From: Geodermatophilus obscurus
GTDB lineage: Bacteria > Actinomycetota > Actinomycetes > Mycobacteriales > Geodermatophilaceae
NCBI RefSeq assembly: GCF_900143215.1
Contig: NZ_FRDM01000001.1
Location: 62,001 to 126,000 of the forward strand
DNA: 64,000 nt
Direction of reading: 5' to 3'
Made by a program: the position numbers and the translations under genes. The first letter of the stretch is position 1, and each line of letters begins with the position of its first letter. The notes beneath the pieces were generated by a model, which was not told where the DNA came from, did no database searches, and was given only the letters and a program-made list of their open reading frames with translations. Positions 1-9,217 of the stretch are shown here, one piece after another.

Positions 1-3
1 TCC

Positions 4-9
4 TAGAGT
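4..9 (+). promoter_or_regulatory. -10 box of clpS, leaderless
   Basis: The hexamer TAGAGT lies 6 bases before the GTG start of clpS, the spacing expected when transcription begins at the start codon. There is no Shine-Dalgarno sequence. The -35 region lies outside the window. Confidence 0.5.
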
Positions 10-15
10 GGAGCC

Positions 16-312
16 GTGGCCGGACCACTCGCGCCGACACGGACGCCGGAGGAGACCGTCGAGGAGCACGGCGACCTCGACCGACCCTGGGTCACCATCG
101 TCTGGAACGACCCGGTCAACCTCATGACCTACGTGACCTACGTGCTGCAGGAGCTGTTCGGCTACGACGAGCCGACGGCGACCACGCTGATGCTGCAGGT
201 GCACGAGGAGGGGAAGGCCATCGTGAGCTCCGGGCCGCGGGAGCGCATGGAGCACGACACCAGCCGGCTGCACGCCTACGGGCTGTGGGCCAGCTACCAG
301 CGCGACGCATGA
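16..312 (+). CDS. clpS: ClpS adaptor of the Clp protease
   Basis: This 98-residue protein is the ClpS adaptor, which hands N-end-rule substrates to the ClpA/ClpC unfoldase of the cytoplasmic Clp protease. The family core is visible: [19 protein letters not shown] forms the substrate-pocket region at about residues 30-48, followed by [11 protein letters not shown] at about 60-70. The length fits the family. The GTG start has no ribosome-binding site but lies 6 bases after a TAGAGT -10 box, so the mRNA is probably leaderless. The gene overlaps the next one by ATGA. In M. tuberculosis the same pair (Rv1331-Rv1332) precedes mec-cysO-cysM, which supports the call. Confidence 0.95.
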   Translation: MAGPLAPTRTPEETVEEHGDLDRPWVTIVWNDPVNLMTYVTYVLQELFGYDEPTATTLMLQVHEEGKAIVSSGPRERMEHDTSRLHAYGLWASYQRDA

Positions 313-806
313 GGCCGTTCCGCCGCAAGGGCAGCGAGCTGGTGGCCCGGCTGGAGCCGGCCGAGGCCCGCATCCTCGCGCTGCTGCTCGACCAGCTCGA
401 GCAGCTGCTCACCGCCGACGCCGAGGACGTCGCCGGCGACCCGGTGGTCGACCGGCTGCTGCCCGCCGGCCACCGCAGCGATCCGGAGCTGGCCGCCGAC
501 TACCGCGAGCTGACCGAGGCATCTCTGCGTGCGGGGAAGGCCGACGACCTGGCCACCGTCCGCGCCGCCCTGCCGCCGGACGGCGGGACCGTCCGGCTGG
601 ACCCCGAGCAGGCGACCGCCTGGCTGCGCACCAGCAACGACCTGCGCCTGGCGCTGGGCACGCGGCTCGACATCCAGGAGGACACCGAGCCGCCGGAGGA
701 CCTCGCCAGCGAGGAGGGGCAGCAGCTGGCCGTCTACTACTGGCTCACCGGTCTGCAGGGATCGCTCGTCGACGCACTGGCCGCCGGGCGCGCCGGCCGA
801 AGGTGA
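309..806 (+). CDS. DUF2017 domain protein
   Basis: This 165-residue cytoplasmic protein belongs to DUF2017, the conserved partner gene of clpS in actinobacteria (Rv1332-like). It is mostly helical and charged, with a leucine-rich stretch [15 protein letters not shown] at about residues 20-34 and no membrane segment. The ATG overlaps the clpS stop by 4 bases, so the two are translationally coupled. Its 3-prime end overlaps the convergent membrane-protein gene by 62 bp. Its biochemical role is not known. A function linked to Clp proteolysis is inferred from position only. Confidence 0.85.
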   Translation: MRPFRRKGSELVARLEPAEARILALLLDQLEQLLTADAEDVAGDPVVDRLLPAGHRSDPELAADYRELTEASLRAGKADDLATVRAALPPDGGTVRLDPEQATAWLRTSNDLRLALGTRLDIQEDTEPPEDLASEEGQQLAVYYWLTGLQGSLVDALAAGRAGRR

Positions 807-1101
807 GCACGATCGACGCCGCGAGCAGCAGGTCGAGCACGAAGAAGACCGACACCAGGCCGGGCATCTCCAGGTCCTGCACGACCGCTCCGACGGCGCT
901 GACGAGGACGACCAGCGAGAGCGCCCCGACCAGCAGCAGCGTCAGCAGGCGGCCGGTCACCAGCAGCACCAGCGAGATCCGGTCGGCGGTGACGTCGCTG
1001 CTGTAGTGGCCGCTGCGGAGGCGCAGCCCCCGGACGCCGCCCACCAGCGCGGGCACCGCCACGGCCAGCACCCCGGCGGTCATCAGCAGCTCCAGGACCA
1101 T
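745..1101 (-). CDS. Small hypothetical membrane protein
   Basis: This 118-residue protein has about three membrane segments: MVLELLMTAGVLAVAVPALV at the N-terminus, LVLLVTGRLLTLLLVGALSLVV in the middle and a third near SVFFVLDLLLAASIV. It ends in an arginine-rich cytoplasmic tail. I do not recognise the family. The chosen ATG lies 8 bases after TACGGT on the minus strand, in keeping with other leaderless starts here. The gene overlaps the end of the DUF2017 gene by 62 bp tail to tail, so the last 20 residues are less certain than the membrane part. Confidence 0.6.
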   Translation of the reverse strand: MVLELLMTAGVLAVAVPALVGGVRGLRLRSGHYSSDVTADRISLVLLVTGRLLTLLLVGALSLVVLVSAVGAVVQDLEMPGLVSVFFVLDLLLAASIVLTFGRRARRPVRRRAIPADR

Positions 1102-1117
1102 GAACGGGCACCGTATC

Positions 1118-1180
1118 GCCGGCCCCGTCCAGGGTCCCGCCCCGAGCCCGCGAGGGGTGGGGAGGACGGGGCCTCCTAGA
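1118..1180 (+). repeat. Dispersed intergenic repeat A, copy 1
   Basis: This stretch of about 60 bp matches, in inverted orientation, the sequence just after mec at 1661-1722. Shared blocks are GGCCCCGTCCAGG, CCGCCCCGAGC and GAGGGGTGGGGAGGACGGGG. Related copies lie at 5505-5645 and 34172-34235. It ends directly against the predicted -10 box of mec. Confidence 0.7.
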
Positions 1181-1182
1181 CT
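1177..1182 (+). promoter_or_regulatory. -10 box of mec, leaderless
   Basis: TAGACT lies 7 bases before the GTG of mec. No ribosome-binding site is present, so a leaderless transcript is predicted. No clear -35 hexamer is visible 17 bases upstream. Confidence 0.45.
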
Positions 1183-1189
1183 GGTCGAC

Positions 1190-1663
1190 GTGCTGCGCAT
1201 CGACCGCGCGACCTACGACGCCATCGTGGCCCACGCCCGGGAGGACCACCCGGACGAGGCCTGCGGCGTCGTCGCCGGCCCCGAGGGCAGCGACCGCCCC
1301 GAGCGCTTCATCCCGATGCTGAACGCCGCGCGGTCGCCCACGTTCTACGAGTTCGACTCCGCCGACCTGTTGCGGCTGTACCGGGAGATGGACGACCGGG
1401 GTGAGGAGCCGGTGGTCATCTACCACTCCCACACCGCGACCGAGGCCCATCCCTCGCGCACCGACATCGGTCTCGCCTCCGAGCCCGACGCGCACTACGT
1501 CCTGGTGTCGACCCGCGTCCACGGGAACCAGACCGGCCTGGCCGGCGACGAGGTCGAGTTCCGCAGCTTCCGGATCGTCGACGGCGCCGTCACCGAGGAG
1601 GACGTCGAGGTCGTCGAGTCCTACCTGTTCGGCCACTCGCCGACCACCGTCGTCTACGACTGA
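1190..1663 (+). CDS. mec: JAMM metallopeptidase Mec (CysO-cysteine hydrolase)
   Basis: This 157-residue zinc peptidase of the JAMM/MPN+ type should cleave cysteine from the CysO-Cys adduct, as M. tuberculosis Mec (Rv1334) does. The metal motif is complete: HSHTATEAHPSRTD gives H-S-H-x7-S-x2-D, with the upstream glutamate in the segment DEACGVV. The GTG at 1190 was chosen over the far-upstream ATG at 1100 because the protein then begins directly at the fold and lies 7 bases after a TAGACT -10 box. The order mec-cysO-cysM is the known alternative cysteine biosynthesis cluster. A dispersed repeat begins at its stop codon. Confidence 0.93.
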   Translation: MLRIDRATYDAIVAHAREDHPDEACGVVAGPEGSDRPERFIPMLNAARSPTFYEFDSADLLRLYREMDDRGEEPVVIYHSHTATEAHPSRTDIGLASEPDAHYVLVSTRVHGNQTGLAGDEVEFRSFRIVDGAVTEEDVEVVESYLFGHSPTTVVYD

Positions 1664-1722
1664 GGAAGGACCCCGTCCTCCCCACCCCTCGCCAGCTCGG
1701 GGCGGTGTCCTGGACGGGGCCG
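1661..1722 (-). repeat. Dispersed intergenic repeat A, copy 2
   Basis: This is the inverted copy of the repeat at 1118-1180. It begins with TGAGGAAGGACCCCGTCC, whose first three bases are the mec stop codon. With copy 1 it brackets mec as an inverted pair about 480 bp apart. Confidence 0.7.
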
Positions 1723-1828
1723 ACCTCCGGAATGCCCCACGGCGAGCGGGCGTTCCCCGTCCAGACGCACGTCCGCTGCGCGGCAGCGCAGCGCGCGAAC
1801 CCCTGAGTCCAGAGGAGAACAGCACGCC

Positions 1829-2107
1829 ATGGCCATCGAGGTCCGGATCCCGACCATCCTGCGCACCCACACCGGCGGCAACAAGACCGTCGAGGGCAGC
1901 GGGGACACCCTGGCCGCGCTCGTTGACGACCTCGACGCCAAGCACCCGGGCCTGAAGAACCGCTTGGTCACCGAGGAGGGCAAGCTGCACCGGTTCGTCA
2001 ACGTCTACGTCAACGACGAGGACGTGCGCTTCACCGGTGCGCTGGACACCCAGGTCAAGGACGGCGACTCCGTCACGATCCTCCCGGCGGTCGCCGGCGG
2101 CTGCTGA
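1829..2107 (+). CDS. cysO: CysO ubiquitin-like sulfur carrier
   Basis: This 92-residue beta-grasp protein is the sulfur carrier CysO. In M. tuberculosis its C-terminal Gly-Gly is converted to a thiocarboxylate that donates sulfur to O-phosphoserine on CysM; Mec then releases cysteine. Family landmarks are IPTILRTHTGG near the N-terminus, RFVNVYVNDEDVRFTG at about 56-71 and ILPAVAGGC at the end. The encoded chain ends in Gly-Gly-Cys rather than the Gly-Gly of the mycobacterial protein, so Mec may have to trim it before use. A GAGGAG ribosome-binding site lies about 12 bases before the ATG. It sits between mec and cysM in one operon. Confidence 0.95.
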   Translation: MAIEVRIPTILRTHTGGNKTVEGSGDTLAALVDDLDAKHPGLKNRLVTEEGKLHRFVNVYVNDEDVRFTGALDTQVKDGDSVTILPAVAGGC

Positions 2108-3109
<1,002 letters not shown>

Positions 3110-3176
3110 GCCCGGTCTCCCGGCCACTGCGGTTAGCCTCACCTGCGTCATCGGCGTGGCAGCGAGGAGCGGTCGG

Positions 3177-3917
3177 GTGAGGCTCACGGTGGTCGGCTGC
3201 TCGGGCAGCGGTCCGGGGCCGACGTCCCCGGCGTCGAGCTACCTGGTGGAGCACGACGGCTTCCGCGTGCTGCTCGACCTAGGCAACGGCGCCTTCGGCA
3301 CCCTGCAGTCCCTCGCCGACCCGGCCACGGTCGACGCCCTCTACCTGTCGCACCTGCACGCCGACCACTGCCTCGACGTCGCCCCGTTCATCGTCTGGCA
3401 CCGGTACTCAGGGCGGTCCCGGGGCAGGCCGGTGCCCCTCTACGCCCCGCCCGGCGCCCACCGGCGGCTGGCGTCGGCCTACTACGGGGACGGCGCTCCG
3501 CTCGAGGACGTCTTCGACTTCACCGTCCTGGACGGCGCTCCGTTCGACCTCGGTCCCTTCCAGGCGCGGACGGCCCGCACCGCCCATCCGGTCGAGTGCC
3601 ACGCCGTCCGGCTGACCGCCGGCGGCCGGTCGCTGGTCTACACCGGCGACACCGGTGCCAGCGCCGCCGTCGTCGAGCTCGCCCGCGGCGCCGACGTCCT
3701 GCTGGCCGAGGCCGCGCACCCCGACGTCCCCGGCCTGCCGCCGGACCTGCACCTCACCGGCCGCGAGGCCGGCGAGCACGCCGCCGCGGCCGGCGTCGGC
3801 CGGCTGCTGCTCACCCACGTCCCGGCCTGGGTCGACCCCGCCGGCCAGCTCGCCGACGCGCGGGCCGTCTTCCCGGCCGCCGAGCTGGTCGAGCCGGGCA
3901 CGACCTACGACGTCTGA
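3177..3917 (+). CDS. Metallo-beta-lactamase fold hydrolase, Rv1339-like
   Basis: This 246-residue cytoplasmic protein has the metallo-beta-lactamase motif H59-L-H61-A-D63-H64, and further metal ligands are expected at YTGDTG and in the LLLTHVPAW segment. Its position between cysM and rph matches M. tuberculosis Rv1339, reported as an atypical cyclic AMP phosphodiesterase; the same activity here is inference. The GTG at 3177 was chosen because GAGGAG lies 7 bases before it and MRLTVVGCSGS begins the fold directly. Other phosphodiesterase or RNase Z-like activities cannot be excluded. Confidence 0.88.
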   Translation: MRLTVVGCSGSGPGPTSPASSYLVEHDGFRVLLDLGNGAFGTLQSLADPATVDALYLSHLHADHCLDVAPFIVWHRYSGRSRGRPVPLYAPPGAHRRLASAYYGDGAPLEDVFDFTVLDGAPFDLGPFQARTARTAHPVECHAVRLTAGGRSLVYTGDTGASAAVVELARGADVLLAEAAHPDVPGLPPDLHLTGREAGEHAAAAGVGRLLLTHVPAWVDPAGQLADARAVFPAAELVEPGTTYDV

Positions 3918-3965
3918 GCGGCACCCCCGCTTGCCCGGCCGCGCGCGGCCGGGCACGGTGGGCCG

Positions 3966-4922
3966 GTGGTCGACGACGAACGGGACGGCGTCCGGCTGAC
4001 CAGCCTCGACGCCCCGCTGGGCGACGGGCTCGAGGTCACCAAGGGCGAGCTGGTCGACCACCTCGACGCGAACGCCTTCCGCCTGGTGCCGCAGCTGGCC
4101 GGTCGGCCGCTGTCGGTGAAGCGCGTGCGGCCGGGCCAGGAACCGTTCATGCAGCGCAACGTCGCCAAGGGCGCGCCGGAGTGGGTGCGCACCGTCCCGG
4201 TCTGGTCGTTCGGCGCACACCGCGAGGTGCACCAGGTGCTCTGCGACGACCGCCGCACCCTGCTGTGGCTGGCCAACCAGCGGGCCGTGGAGTTCCACGT
4301 CCCCTTCTTCGTCGCCGGCGCCGAGGCCGAGCCGACCGGCATCGTGCTCGACCTGGACCCGCCGGAGGGGGCCGACTTCGGCGTGGTGGTGCAGGCCGCG
4401 GAGCTGGTGCGGCGCGCGCTCGCCGACGCGGGGCTCGCCGGGGCGGTCAAGACTAGCGGGTCCAAGGGCGTGCACGTCGTCGTCCCCGTACGCGGTGCGG
4501 GGCCCGAGGACGCCGCCGCCGCGACCCGCGCCCTGGCCACCCGCGCCGCCGCGCTCGACCCGGACCTGGCCACGACCGCGTACATCCGGGAGGACCGGCA
4601 CGGCCGGGTGTTCCTCGACTCGACCCGCTCGGGCTCCTCGACGATCGTGGCCGCCTACAGCCCGCGCATCCGCCCGGGCCTGCCGGTGTCCGCGCCGGTG
4701 GCGTGGGAGGACCTGCCGGCGGTGCGACCCGGGGACGTGACCGTCCGGACGGCGCCGGAACGGTTGGGCGACGGCGACCCGTGGACGGCGCTGCTGCCCG
4801 AGCCGCAGGAGCTGCCCGCCGACCTGGTCGCCGAGGGCCACACCATCCCGGTCGCCCGCGTCCAGGCGATGCACGAGGGCCGCCGGCGTGCGCGGGCCCG
4901 GCGGGCGGAGGCGGGGGACTGA
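3966..4922 (+). CDS. LigD-type DNA polymerase/primase domain protein
   Basis: This 318-residue protein is a stand-alone polymerase domain of the archaeo-eukaryotic primase superfamily, like the POL module of bacterial LigD used in non-homologous end joining. The metal aspartates D129 and D131 are in VLDLDPP, the [11 protein letters not shown] motif is at 164-174, and FLDSTRSG supplies the third conserved segment. No ligase or nuclease domain is attached, and no Ku or ligase gene lies nearby. The GTG start follows CACGGT by 6 bases. The gene interrupts the synteny between the Rv1339 homologue and rph, so it is probably a lineage-specific insertion. Confidence 0.9.
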   Translation: MVDDERDGVRLTSLDAPLGDGLEVTKGELVDHLDANAFRLVPQLAGRPLSVKRVRPGQEPFMQRNVAKGAPEWVRTVPVWSFGAHREVHQVLCDDRRTLLWLANQRAVEFHVPFFVAGAEAEPTGIVLDLDPPEGADFGVVVQAAELVRRALADAGLAGAVKTSGSKGVHVVVPVRGAGPEDAAAATRALATRAAALDPDLATTAYIREDRHGRVFLDSTRSGSSTIVAAYSPRIRPGLPVSAPVAWEDLPAVRPGDVTVRTAPERLGDGDPWTALLPEPQELPADLVAEGHTIPVARVQAMHEGRRRARARRAEAGD

Positions 4923-5004
4923 CGGTCCGCGGGTCCCTCCACAGCGGTCGGCGCCGTCCACAGCCCGCCGGCCGGGGATCGCCCCTCCCGGGCACGCTCC
5001 GCCC

Positions 5005-5490
5005 ATGCCCCTCGACCCGCAGACGACGGCCTGGCTCGACCAGGAGGACGCGCACCTCGCCCGGGTGATCCGGCAGCACCGCTGGGCGGTGCAGTACGTC
5101 GGCTCCGGCGAGGAGGACGACGAACCCTGCTTCGGCTACACCATCGGCCTGTTCGGGCTCGGACACCCGGAGCTCGTCCTGGTCGGGCTGGGCGCCGACA
5201 CCACCCACGGCGTGCTGCAGCGGGCGGCCGGGGAGGTGGCCGCCGGGCGCGACCTGGTCCCCGGAGAGCTGATCGCCTGGGACGACTGGGCCGGTCGGCT
5301 GTACGTCGAGGTCTCACCCAACCCCGGGGAGGTGGTGCTCGGCGCCAACCGCTTCTACCAGCGGCCCCCCGAGTACTCGGTGCCGGCGTTCCAGCTGGCC
5401 TGGAGCCACGCGGACGGGCACTTCCCCTGGGAGGACGGCTACCCCTGCGGGCCGGAGTGCCAGCCGCGTCCCGGCACGTGGCGGGCCTGA
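5005..5490 (+). CDS. DUF4262 domain protein
   Basis: This 161-residue soluble protein matches the DUF4262 pattern. An N-terminal helical part is followed by the [20 protein letters not shown] core at about 45-64 and later [18 protein letters not shown]. The role is unknown. The ATG follows CACGCTCCGCCC closely, with no ribosome-binding site, so the start may be leaderless. It ends just before a cluster of intergenic repeats and faces the convergent peroxiredoxin gene. Confidence 0.8.
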   Translation: MPLDPQTTAWLDQEDAHLARVIRQHRWAVQYVGSGEEDDEPCFGYTIGLFGLGHPELVLVGLGADTTHGVLQRAAGEVAAGRDLVPGELIAWDDWAGRLYVEVSPNPGEVVLGANRFYQRPPEYSVPAFQLAWSHADGHFPWEDGYPCGPECQPRPGTWRA

Positions 5491-5504
5491 ACGGCGGCCA
5501 CCCT

Positions 5505-5645
5505 CCAGGTGGGGCGGACTCTCTCCTCCCCACCGTGGGAGGACCTCGTCCCCCTCGCGGGCTCGGGGCGAGCCTCGGGACGCGGCCACCCCCGGGCCCC
5601 CGCCGAGCGGACGAGGAGTGGGGAGAGGGTCGTCCTCGTTCAGCC
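5505..5645. repeat. Dispersed intergenic repeat A, copy 3 and flanking hairpins
   Basis: This GC-rich gap holds blocks shared with the other A repeats, such as GCGGGCTCGGGGCGAGCCTC, together with mirrored CTCTCCTCCCCAC and GTGGGGAGAGGGTCGTCCTC segments. The outer parts can pair into a long imperfect hairpin. The right end overlaps the stop codon of the peroxiredoxin gene. It may act as a bidirectional terminator for the two convergent genes. Confidence 0.6.
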
Positions 5646-6128
5646 CAGGCCGAGGTCGCGGCGCAGCTTGGCCACGTGCCCGGTGGCCTTGACGTTGTAG
5701 GAGGCCTTCTCGATGCGGCCCTCGGCGTCGACGACGAAGGTCGACCGGATCACGCCGACGACCTCCTTGCCGTACAGCTTCTTGGTGCCGAACGCGCCGT
5801 AGGCGGCGAGCACCTGCGTGTCCGGGTCGGACAGCAGGGTGATCCGCAGGCCCTCCTTCTCGCGGAAGCGCAGCAGCTTCTCCGGCGGGTCGGGGGAGAT
5901 GCCGATGATGTCGAGGCCCGCCTCGGCGAGGTCGCCGGCGGCGGCGGTGAAGTCGACGGCCTGGGTGGTGCAGCCCGGGGTCATGGCCGCCGGGTAGCAG
6001 TAGACGATCACCCGGCGACCGCGGTAGCCGGCGAGCGACACCGGGTTGCCGTCGGCATCGGGCAGCGTGAACTCCGGCGCGGGGTCACCCGGGGCCAGAC
6101 GGACGGGAGCGACGTCGGTATCGGTCAC
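5640..6128 (-). CDS. bcp: Bacterioferritin comigratory protein-type peroxiredoxin
   Basis: This thiol peroxidase of the BCP/PrxQ group should reduce hydrogen peroxide and organic hydroperoxides in the cytoplasm. The peroxidatic cysteine is C53 in TPGCTTQA. The usual second cysteine five residues later is valine here (CTTQAVDF), so this is a one-cysteine form unless C44 serves as resolver. The GTG at 6128 is preferred over the ATG at 6137 because the ATG lies inside the predicted -10 box CAGGAT, 7 bases before the GTG. The protein is 162 residues from this start. Confidence 0.9.
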   Translation of the reverse strand: MTDTDVAPVRLAPGDPAPEFTLPDADGNPVSLAGYRGRRVIVYCYPAAMTPGCTTQAVDFTAAAGDLAEAGLDIIGISPDPPEKLLRFREKEGLRITLLSDPDTQVLAAYGAFGTKKLYGKEVVGVIRSTFVVDAEGRIEKASYNVKATGHVAKLRRDLGLG

Positions 6129-6135
6129 GCCCGTC

Positions 6136-6141
6136 ATCCTG
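6136..6141 (-). promoter_or_regulatory. -10 box of the peroxiredoxin gene
   Basis: CAGGAT on the minus strand is followed by 7 bases and the GTG start. The upstream ATG overlaps this box, which argues against its use. The same CAGGAT-N7-start layout precedes the YjbQ gene at 6629-6634. Confidence 0.4.
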
Positions 6142-6216
6142 CCGCGCCGGGCCGACGACGGTGCAGGGGGTGGACGCGCGGCCCCCGTAGTGGCAGGTCC
6201 GATGCTCCCGGAGCCG

Positions 6217-6621
6217 TCAGCCGGGGATGAACGACAGCCGGACGTGCCGCTGCGGGTTGTCGGGATTGGTGTCGACCAGGCAGACCCGCTGCCACGTGCC
6301 CAGCTGCATGCGCCCCTCCAGCACCGGGACGCTCGCGTGCGGCGGGACGAACGCCGGCAGCACGTGGTCGCGGCCGTGCCCCTCGCTGCCGTGCCGGTGA
6401 CGCCAGCGCTCGTCCCGGGGGAGGAGGACGTCGAGCTGGGCGAGCAGGTCGTCGTCGCTGCCCGAGCCGGTCTCGATGACGGCCACTCCCGCCGTCGCGT
6501 GCGGCACGAAGACGTGCAGCAGCCCGTCCGCCTCGTCGCGGACGAACTCGGCGCACTCGTCGGTGAGGTCGACCACCGTGGGCACGCCGCCGGTCCGGAC
6601 CGTCCGCAGCTCTGATCGCAT
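6217..6621 (-). CDS. YjbQ family (UPF0047) protein
   Basis: This 134-residue protein belongs to the YjbQ/UPF0047 family, small trimeric enzymes with weak thiamine phosphate synthase activity reported in E. coli. Conserved segments are [13 protein letters not shown], the [14 protein letters not shown] stretch and the C-terminal [13 protein letters not shown]. The ATG at 6621 follows a CAGGAT -10 box by 7 bases, so translation is probably leaderless. The gene runs divergently from rph, with only 62 bp between the starts. Its true physiological substrate is unknown. Confidence 0.88.
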   Translation of the reverse strand: MRSELRTVRTGGVPTVVDLTDECAEFVRDEADGLLHVFVPHATAGVAVIETGSGSDDDLLAQLDVLLPRDERWRHRHGSEGHGRDHVLPAFVPPHASVPVLEGRMQLGTWQRVCLVDTNPDNPQRHVRLSFIPG

Positions 6622-6683
6622 GCAGGGGATCCTGCCCAGGCGGGCCAGGGGGCACGCAGCCGCCCGCACTACTGTCGGCGGAC

Positions 6684-7436
6684 GTGACCACGACCTCGGC
6701 GAAGCCCCGTCCCGACGGCCGGGCGGCCGACCAGCTCCGTCCCGTGACGATCACCCGCAACTGGCTCGACCACGCCGAGGGCTCGGTGCTGGTGGAGTTC
6801 GGCCGCACCCGGGTGCTGTGCGCGGCCAGCGTCACCGAGGGCGTGCCGCGCTGGCGCAAGGGCTCGGGCCTGGGCTGGGTCACCGCCGAGTACGCGATGC
6901 TGCCGCGCGCGACGCACACCCGCGGCGACCGCGAGTCGGTGAAGGGCCGCATCGGCGGGCGCACGCACGAGATCAGCCGGCTCATCGGCCGGTCGCTGCG
7001 GGCCGCGATCGACCTCGGCGCGCTCGGCGAGAACAGCATCGCCATCGACTGCGACGTCCTGCAGGCCGACGGCGGCACCCGGACCGCGGCCATCACCGGC
7101 TCCTACGTCGCGCTGGCCGACGCCGTCGCGTGGCTCGGCGAGCGGAAGAAGCTGGCCCGGAAGAACGCGATCGTGCAGTCGGTCGCGGCGGTGAGCGTCG
7201 GTGTCGTCGACGGGCAGCCGCGGCTGGACCTCGCCTACGAGGAGGACGTCCGCGCCGGCACCGACATGAACGTCGTCTGCACCGGCGACGGCAGCTTCGT
7301 CGAGGTCCAGGGCACCGCGGAGAACGGTGTCTTCGACCGCGCTGCGCTCGACGCGCTGCTCGACCTGGCAGTCGGCGGCTGCGCCGAGCTGAGCCGCATC
7401 CAGGCCGAGGCGCTGCAGCAGGCCGGCGCCCGATGA
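6684..7436 (+). CDS. rph: Ribonuclease PH
   Basis: This 250-residue phosphorolytic exoribonuclease trims the 3-prime ends of tRNA precursors. The family start [15 protein letters not shown], the [20 protein letters not shown] region (phosphate-site arginines) and the [15 protein letters not shown] motif are all present and in order. Length is typical. The GTG follows TACTGT by 8 bases. It overlaps rdgB by ATGA, the same gene pair as Rv1340-Rv1341. Confidence 0.97.
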   Translation: MTTTSAKPRPDGRAADQLRPVTITRNWLDHAEGSVLVEFGRTRVLCAASVTEGVPRWRKGSGLGWVTAEYAMLPRATHTRGDRESVKGRIGGRTHEISRLIGRSLRAAIDLGALGENSIAIDCDVLQADGGTRTAAITGSYVALADAVAWLGERKKLARKNAIVQSVAAVSVGVVDGQPRLDLAYEEDVRAGTDMNVVCTGDGSFVEVQGTAENGVFDRAALDALLDLAVGGCAELSRIQAEALQQAGAR

Positions 7437-8044
7437 GCGACCGGTTGCTCCTGGCCACCCGCAACCCCGGCAAGCTCGCCGAGCTGCAGCGGCTGCTCGA
7501 GAGCGCCGTCCCCGGGGTCGCCGTCGTGGGCCTGCGCGACGTCCCGGACTACCCGGAGGCCCCGGAGACCGGTGCGACCTTCGCGGAGAACGCGCTGCTC
7601 AAGGCGCGCGAGGCGGTCCGGTACACCGGGCTGCCGGCGGTCGCCGACGACTCCGGCCTGACCGTCGACGCGCTCAACGGGATGCCCGGCGTCCTGTCCG
7701 CCCGCTGGTCGGGCCGGCACGGGGACGACCCCGCCAACACCGCACTGCTGCTCGGGCAGCTCGCTCACGTGCCCGACGAGCGGCGCGGTGCGGCGTTCGT
7801 CTGCGCAGCCGCGGTCGTCACGCCCGAGGGCGCCGAGCGGGTGCTCGAGCGGTCGTGGCGCGGCCAGGTGGTCCGGGAGGGGCGCGGCTCCAACGGCTTC
7901 GGCTACGACCCGGTGTTCCTGCCCGACGGGCTGGAGCGGACCGCGGCCGAGCTCACCGCGGCCGAGAAGGACGCGCGCAGCCACCGCGGTCAGGCGTTCG
8001 TCGCTCTGGTGCCCCTGGTCGCGGAGCTGCTCGGCCGGTCCTGA
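7433..8044 (+). CDS. rdgB: XTP/dITP pyrophosphatase RdgB (HAM1)
   Basis: This 203-residue enzyme removes non-canonical purine nucleoside triphosphates such as XTP, ITP and dITP, keeping them out of nucleic acids. The signature [14 protein letters not shown] opens the protein. [25 protein letters not shown] and [12 protein letters not shown] follow at the expected places. The ATG overlaps the stop of rph by 4 bases. A 16-bp perfect hairpin downstream ends the transcript. Confidence 0.97.
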   Translation: MSDRLLLATRNPGKLAELQRLLESAVPGVAVVGLRDVPDYPEAPETGATFAENALLKAREAVRYTGLPAVADDSGLTVDALNGMPGVLSARWSGRHGDDPANTALLLGQLAHVPDERRGAAFVCAAAVVTPEGAERVLERSWRGQVVREGRGSNGFGYDPVFLPDGLERTAAELTAAEKDARSHRGQAFVALVPLVAELLGRS

Positions 8045-8090
8045 CGGGGCAGGGGCGACGCGACGGTCGCCGTCCCGGGCCAGGACGCAC

Positions 8091-8129
8091 GGACGCCCGC
8101 GGTTCCGGTGCTCGGAACCGCGGGCGTCC
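8091..8129. terminator. Strong bidirectional hairpin terminator
   Basis: A perfect 16-bp inverted repeat (arms 8091-8106 and 8114-8129, beginning GGACGCCCGCGG) encloses a 7-base loop. It lies between the convergent rdgB and the membrane protein gene and can serve both. No U-tract follows on either side, as is usual in GC-rich actinobacteria. Confidence 0.8.
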
Positions 8130-8139
8130 ACGCGTCGCG

Positions 8140-8991
8140 TCAGGTGGTCGGCGCGGCCTTGGCAGCAGGCGACGCGTCGTCCTGCGCCGAGCTCCCGGAC
8201 GACTGCGTCGGGGAGCTCGAGGAGCCCGACCGCTGGCTGCCGGTGGTCGGCTCGGCCTTCGAGGTCTGCGTCGGCGTCGCCGACGAGGACTCCTCGCTGT
8301 CCGATCCCCCGTCCTCCTCTGACGTCGACCCCTCGTCGGTCCCGGTGTCCGAGTCGGTGGCCGGGGCGCTGCTCCCGGTGGCCGGCGCGGTCGTGGTGGG
8401 GGACGACGGCGTCGACCCGTCGTCGTCCTGCTGCTCGGAGGACGACGACGCGGTGGTGATCTCGCCGAGCGTCGTCGTCCTGGACGTCTCCGTGCCGCCG
8501 ACGAGGGCCGACACCGGCTTCTGCCCGATCAGCTCGATCCCGGTGACGATGCCCATCGCCAGCACGAACATGGCGCCGGCGTAGACGGCCACCCTCGTCC
8601 AGCGGGGCCCCGACCGCCGGGCCGGGGCGCGCCGCGGGTCGAGGTGGGCGGGGAGCACCTGGGTCGGCGGAGTCGCGGCGGCGGGGGCGACCGTGGTCTC
8701 CTCGACCGCCGACTGGCGTCCGGTGAGCTGGCCGCGGGCGCGGCGCAGCTTCTCGTTCGTCCTCTGCAGCGAGTTGCTGTAGAGGGCGGCGCTGACGGTG
8801 CTGATCACGCTGGCCAGCGCAGCCCCGATCAGGGTGCCGGCGAGGCCGAAGAAGGAGGCCACCACGGCCGAGGACACCGCGGCCAGGGCGCCGGCGGCCA
8901 CCTGGGTGGCGCTCAGCTGGGTGCCCGAGGGCTTCTCCTTGTCCTCGATCTGCTCGGTTCGGTCAGTCGTCTCGGTGCGCGGGGAGGTCAT
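8140..8991 (-). CDS. Membrane protein with long Ser/Thr/Asp/Glu-rich tail
   Basis: This 283-residue protein has a soluble N-terminal part of about 25 residues, a hydrophobic Ala/Gly-rich pair of helices (about 30-70), a basic linker and one further membrane segment VAVYAGAMFVLAMGIVTGIEL near 140-160. About 110 residues of low-complexity Ser, Thr, Asp, Glu and Gln follow. By topology the tail is probably outside the cell and disordered. The ATG at 8991 was chosen because GGAG precedes it and the earlier candidates are arginine/proline-rich. I do not recognise a defined function. Confidence 0.75.
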   Translation of the reverse strand: MTSPRTETTDRTEQIEDKEKPSGTQLSATQVAAGALAAVSSAVVASFFGLAGTLIGAALASVISTVSAALYSNSLQRTNEKLRRARGQLTGRQSAVEETTVAPAAATPPTQVLPAHLDPRRAPARRSGPRWTRVAVYAGAMFVLAMGIVTGIELIGQKPVSALVGGTETSRTTTLGEITTASSSSEQQDDDGSTPSSPTTTAPATGSSAPATDSDTGTDEGSTSEEDGGSDSEESSSATPTQTSKAEPTTGSQRSGSSSSPTQSSGSSAQDDASPAAKAAPTT

Positions 8992-9217
8992 GAGCTCCGA
9001 CGGGGTCGTTGGACGTGCAGGGGGAGGTCGGCGGGCCGGGCAGCGCTGCGCGACGGGCCTGTACACCTAGACTACGGGTCCCCGTCGCTCCGCGTTCGGC
9101 CCCGTTTCCGCTCAGCGAGCCGCTGAGCTGCACGGATGCCGTCCCGGGAGTCCTCCCTCGTGAGTTCGCTCACGGCCCTCCGGCCCACCTCCGGGAGCGG
9201 CGGGTCGTCGTCGGGCG
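8992..9217. other. Intergenic region without a recognised gene
   Basis: No ORF with convincing actinobacterial codon use is seen here. The stretch contains the upstream region of the minus-strand membrane gene, including a TAGTCTAGGTGT sequence on the minus strand near 9065-9076 that could hold a distal promoter. Confidence 0.4.

Noticed and set aside
3131..3147. Resemblance of ggttagcctcacctg to an iron-box half site upstream of the metallo-beta-lactamase gene
   Set aside because: Only about half of the palindrome is present and it lies just after the cysM stop; the evidence is too weak.
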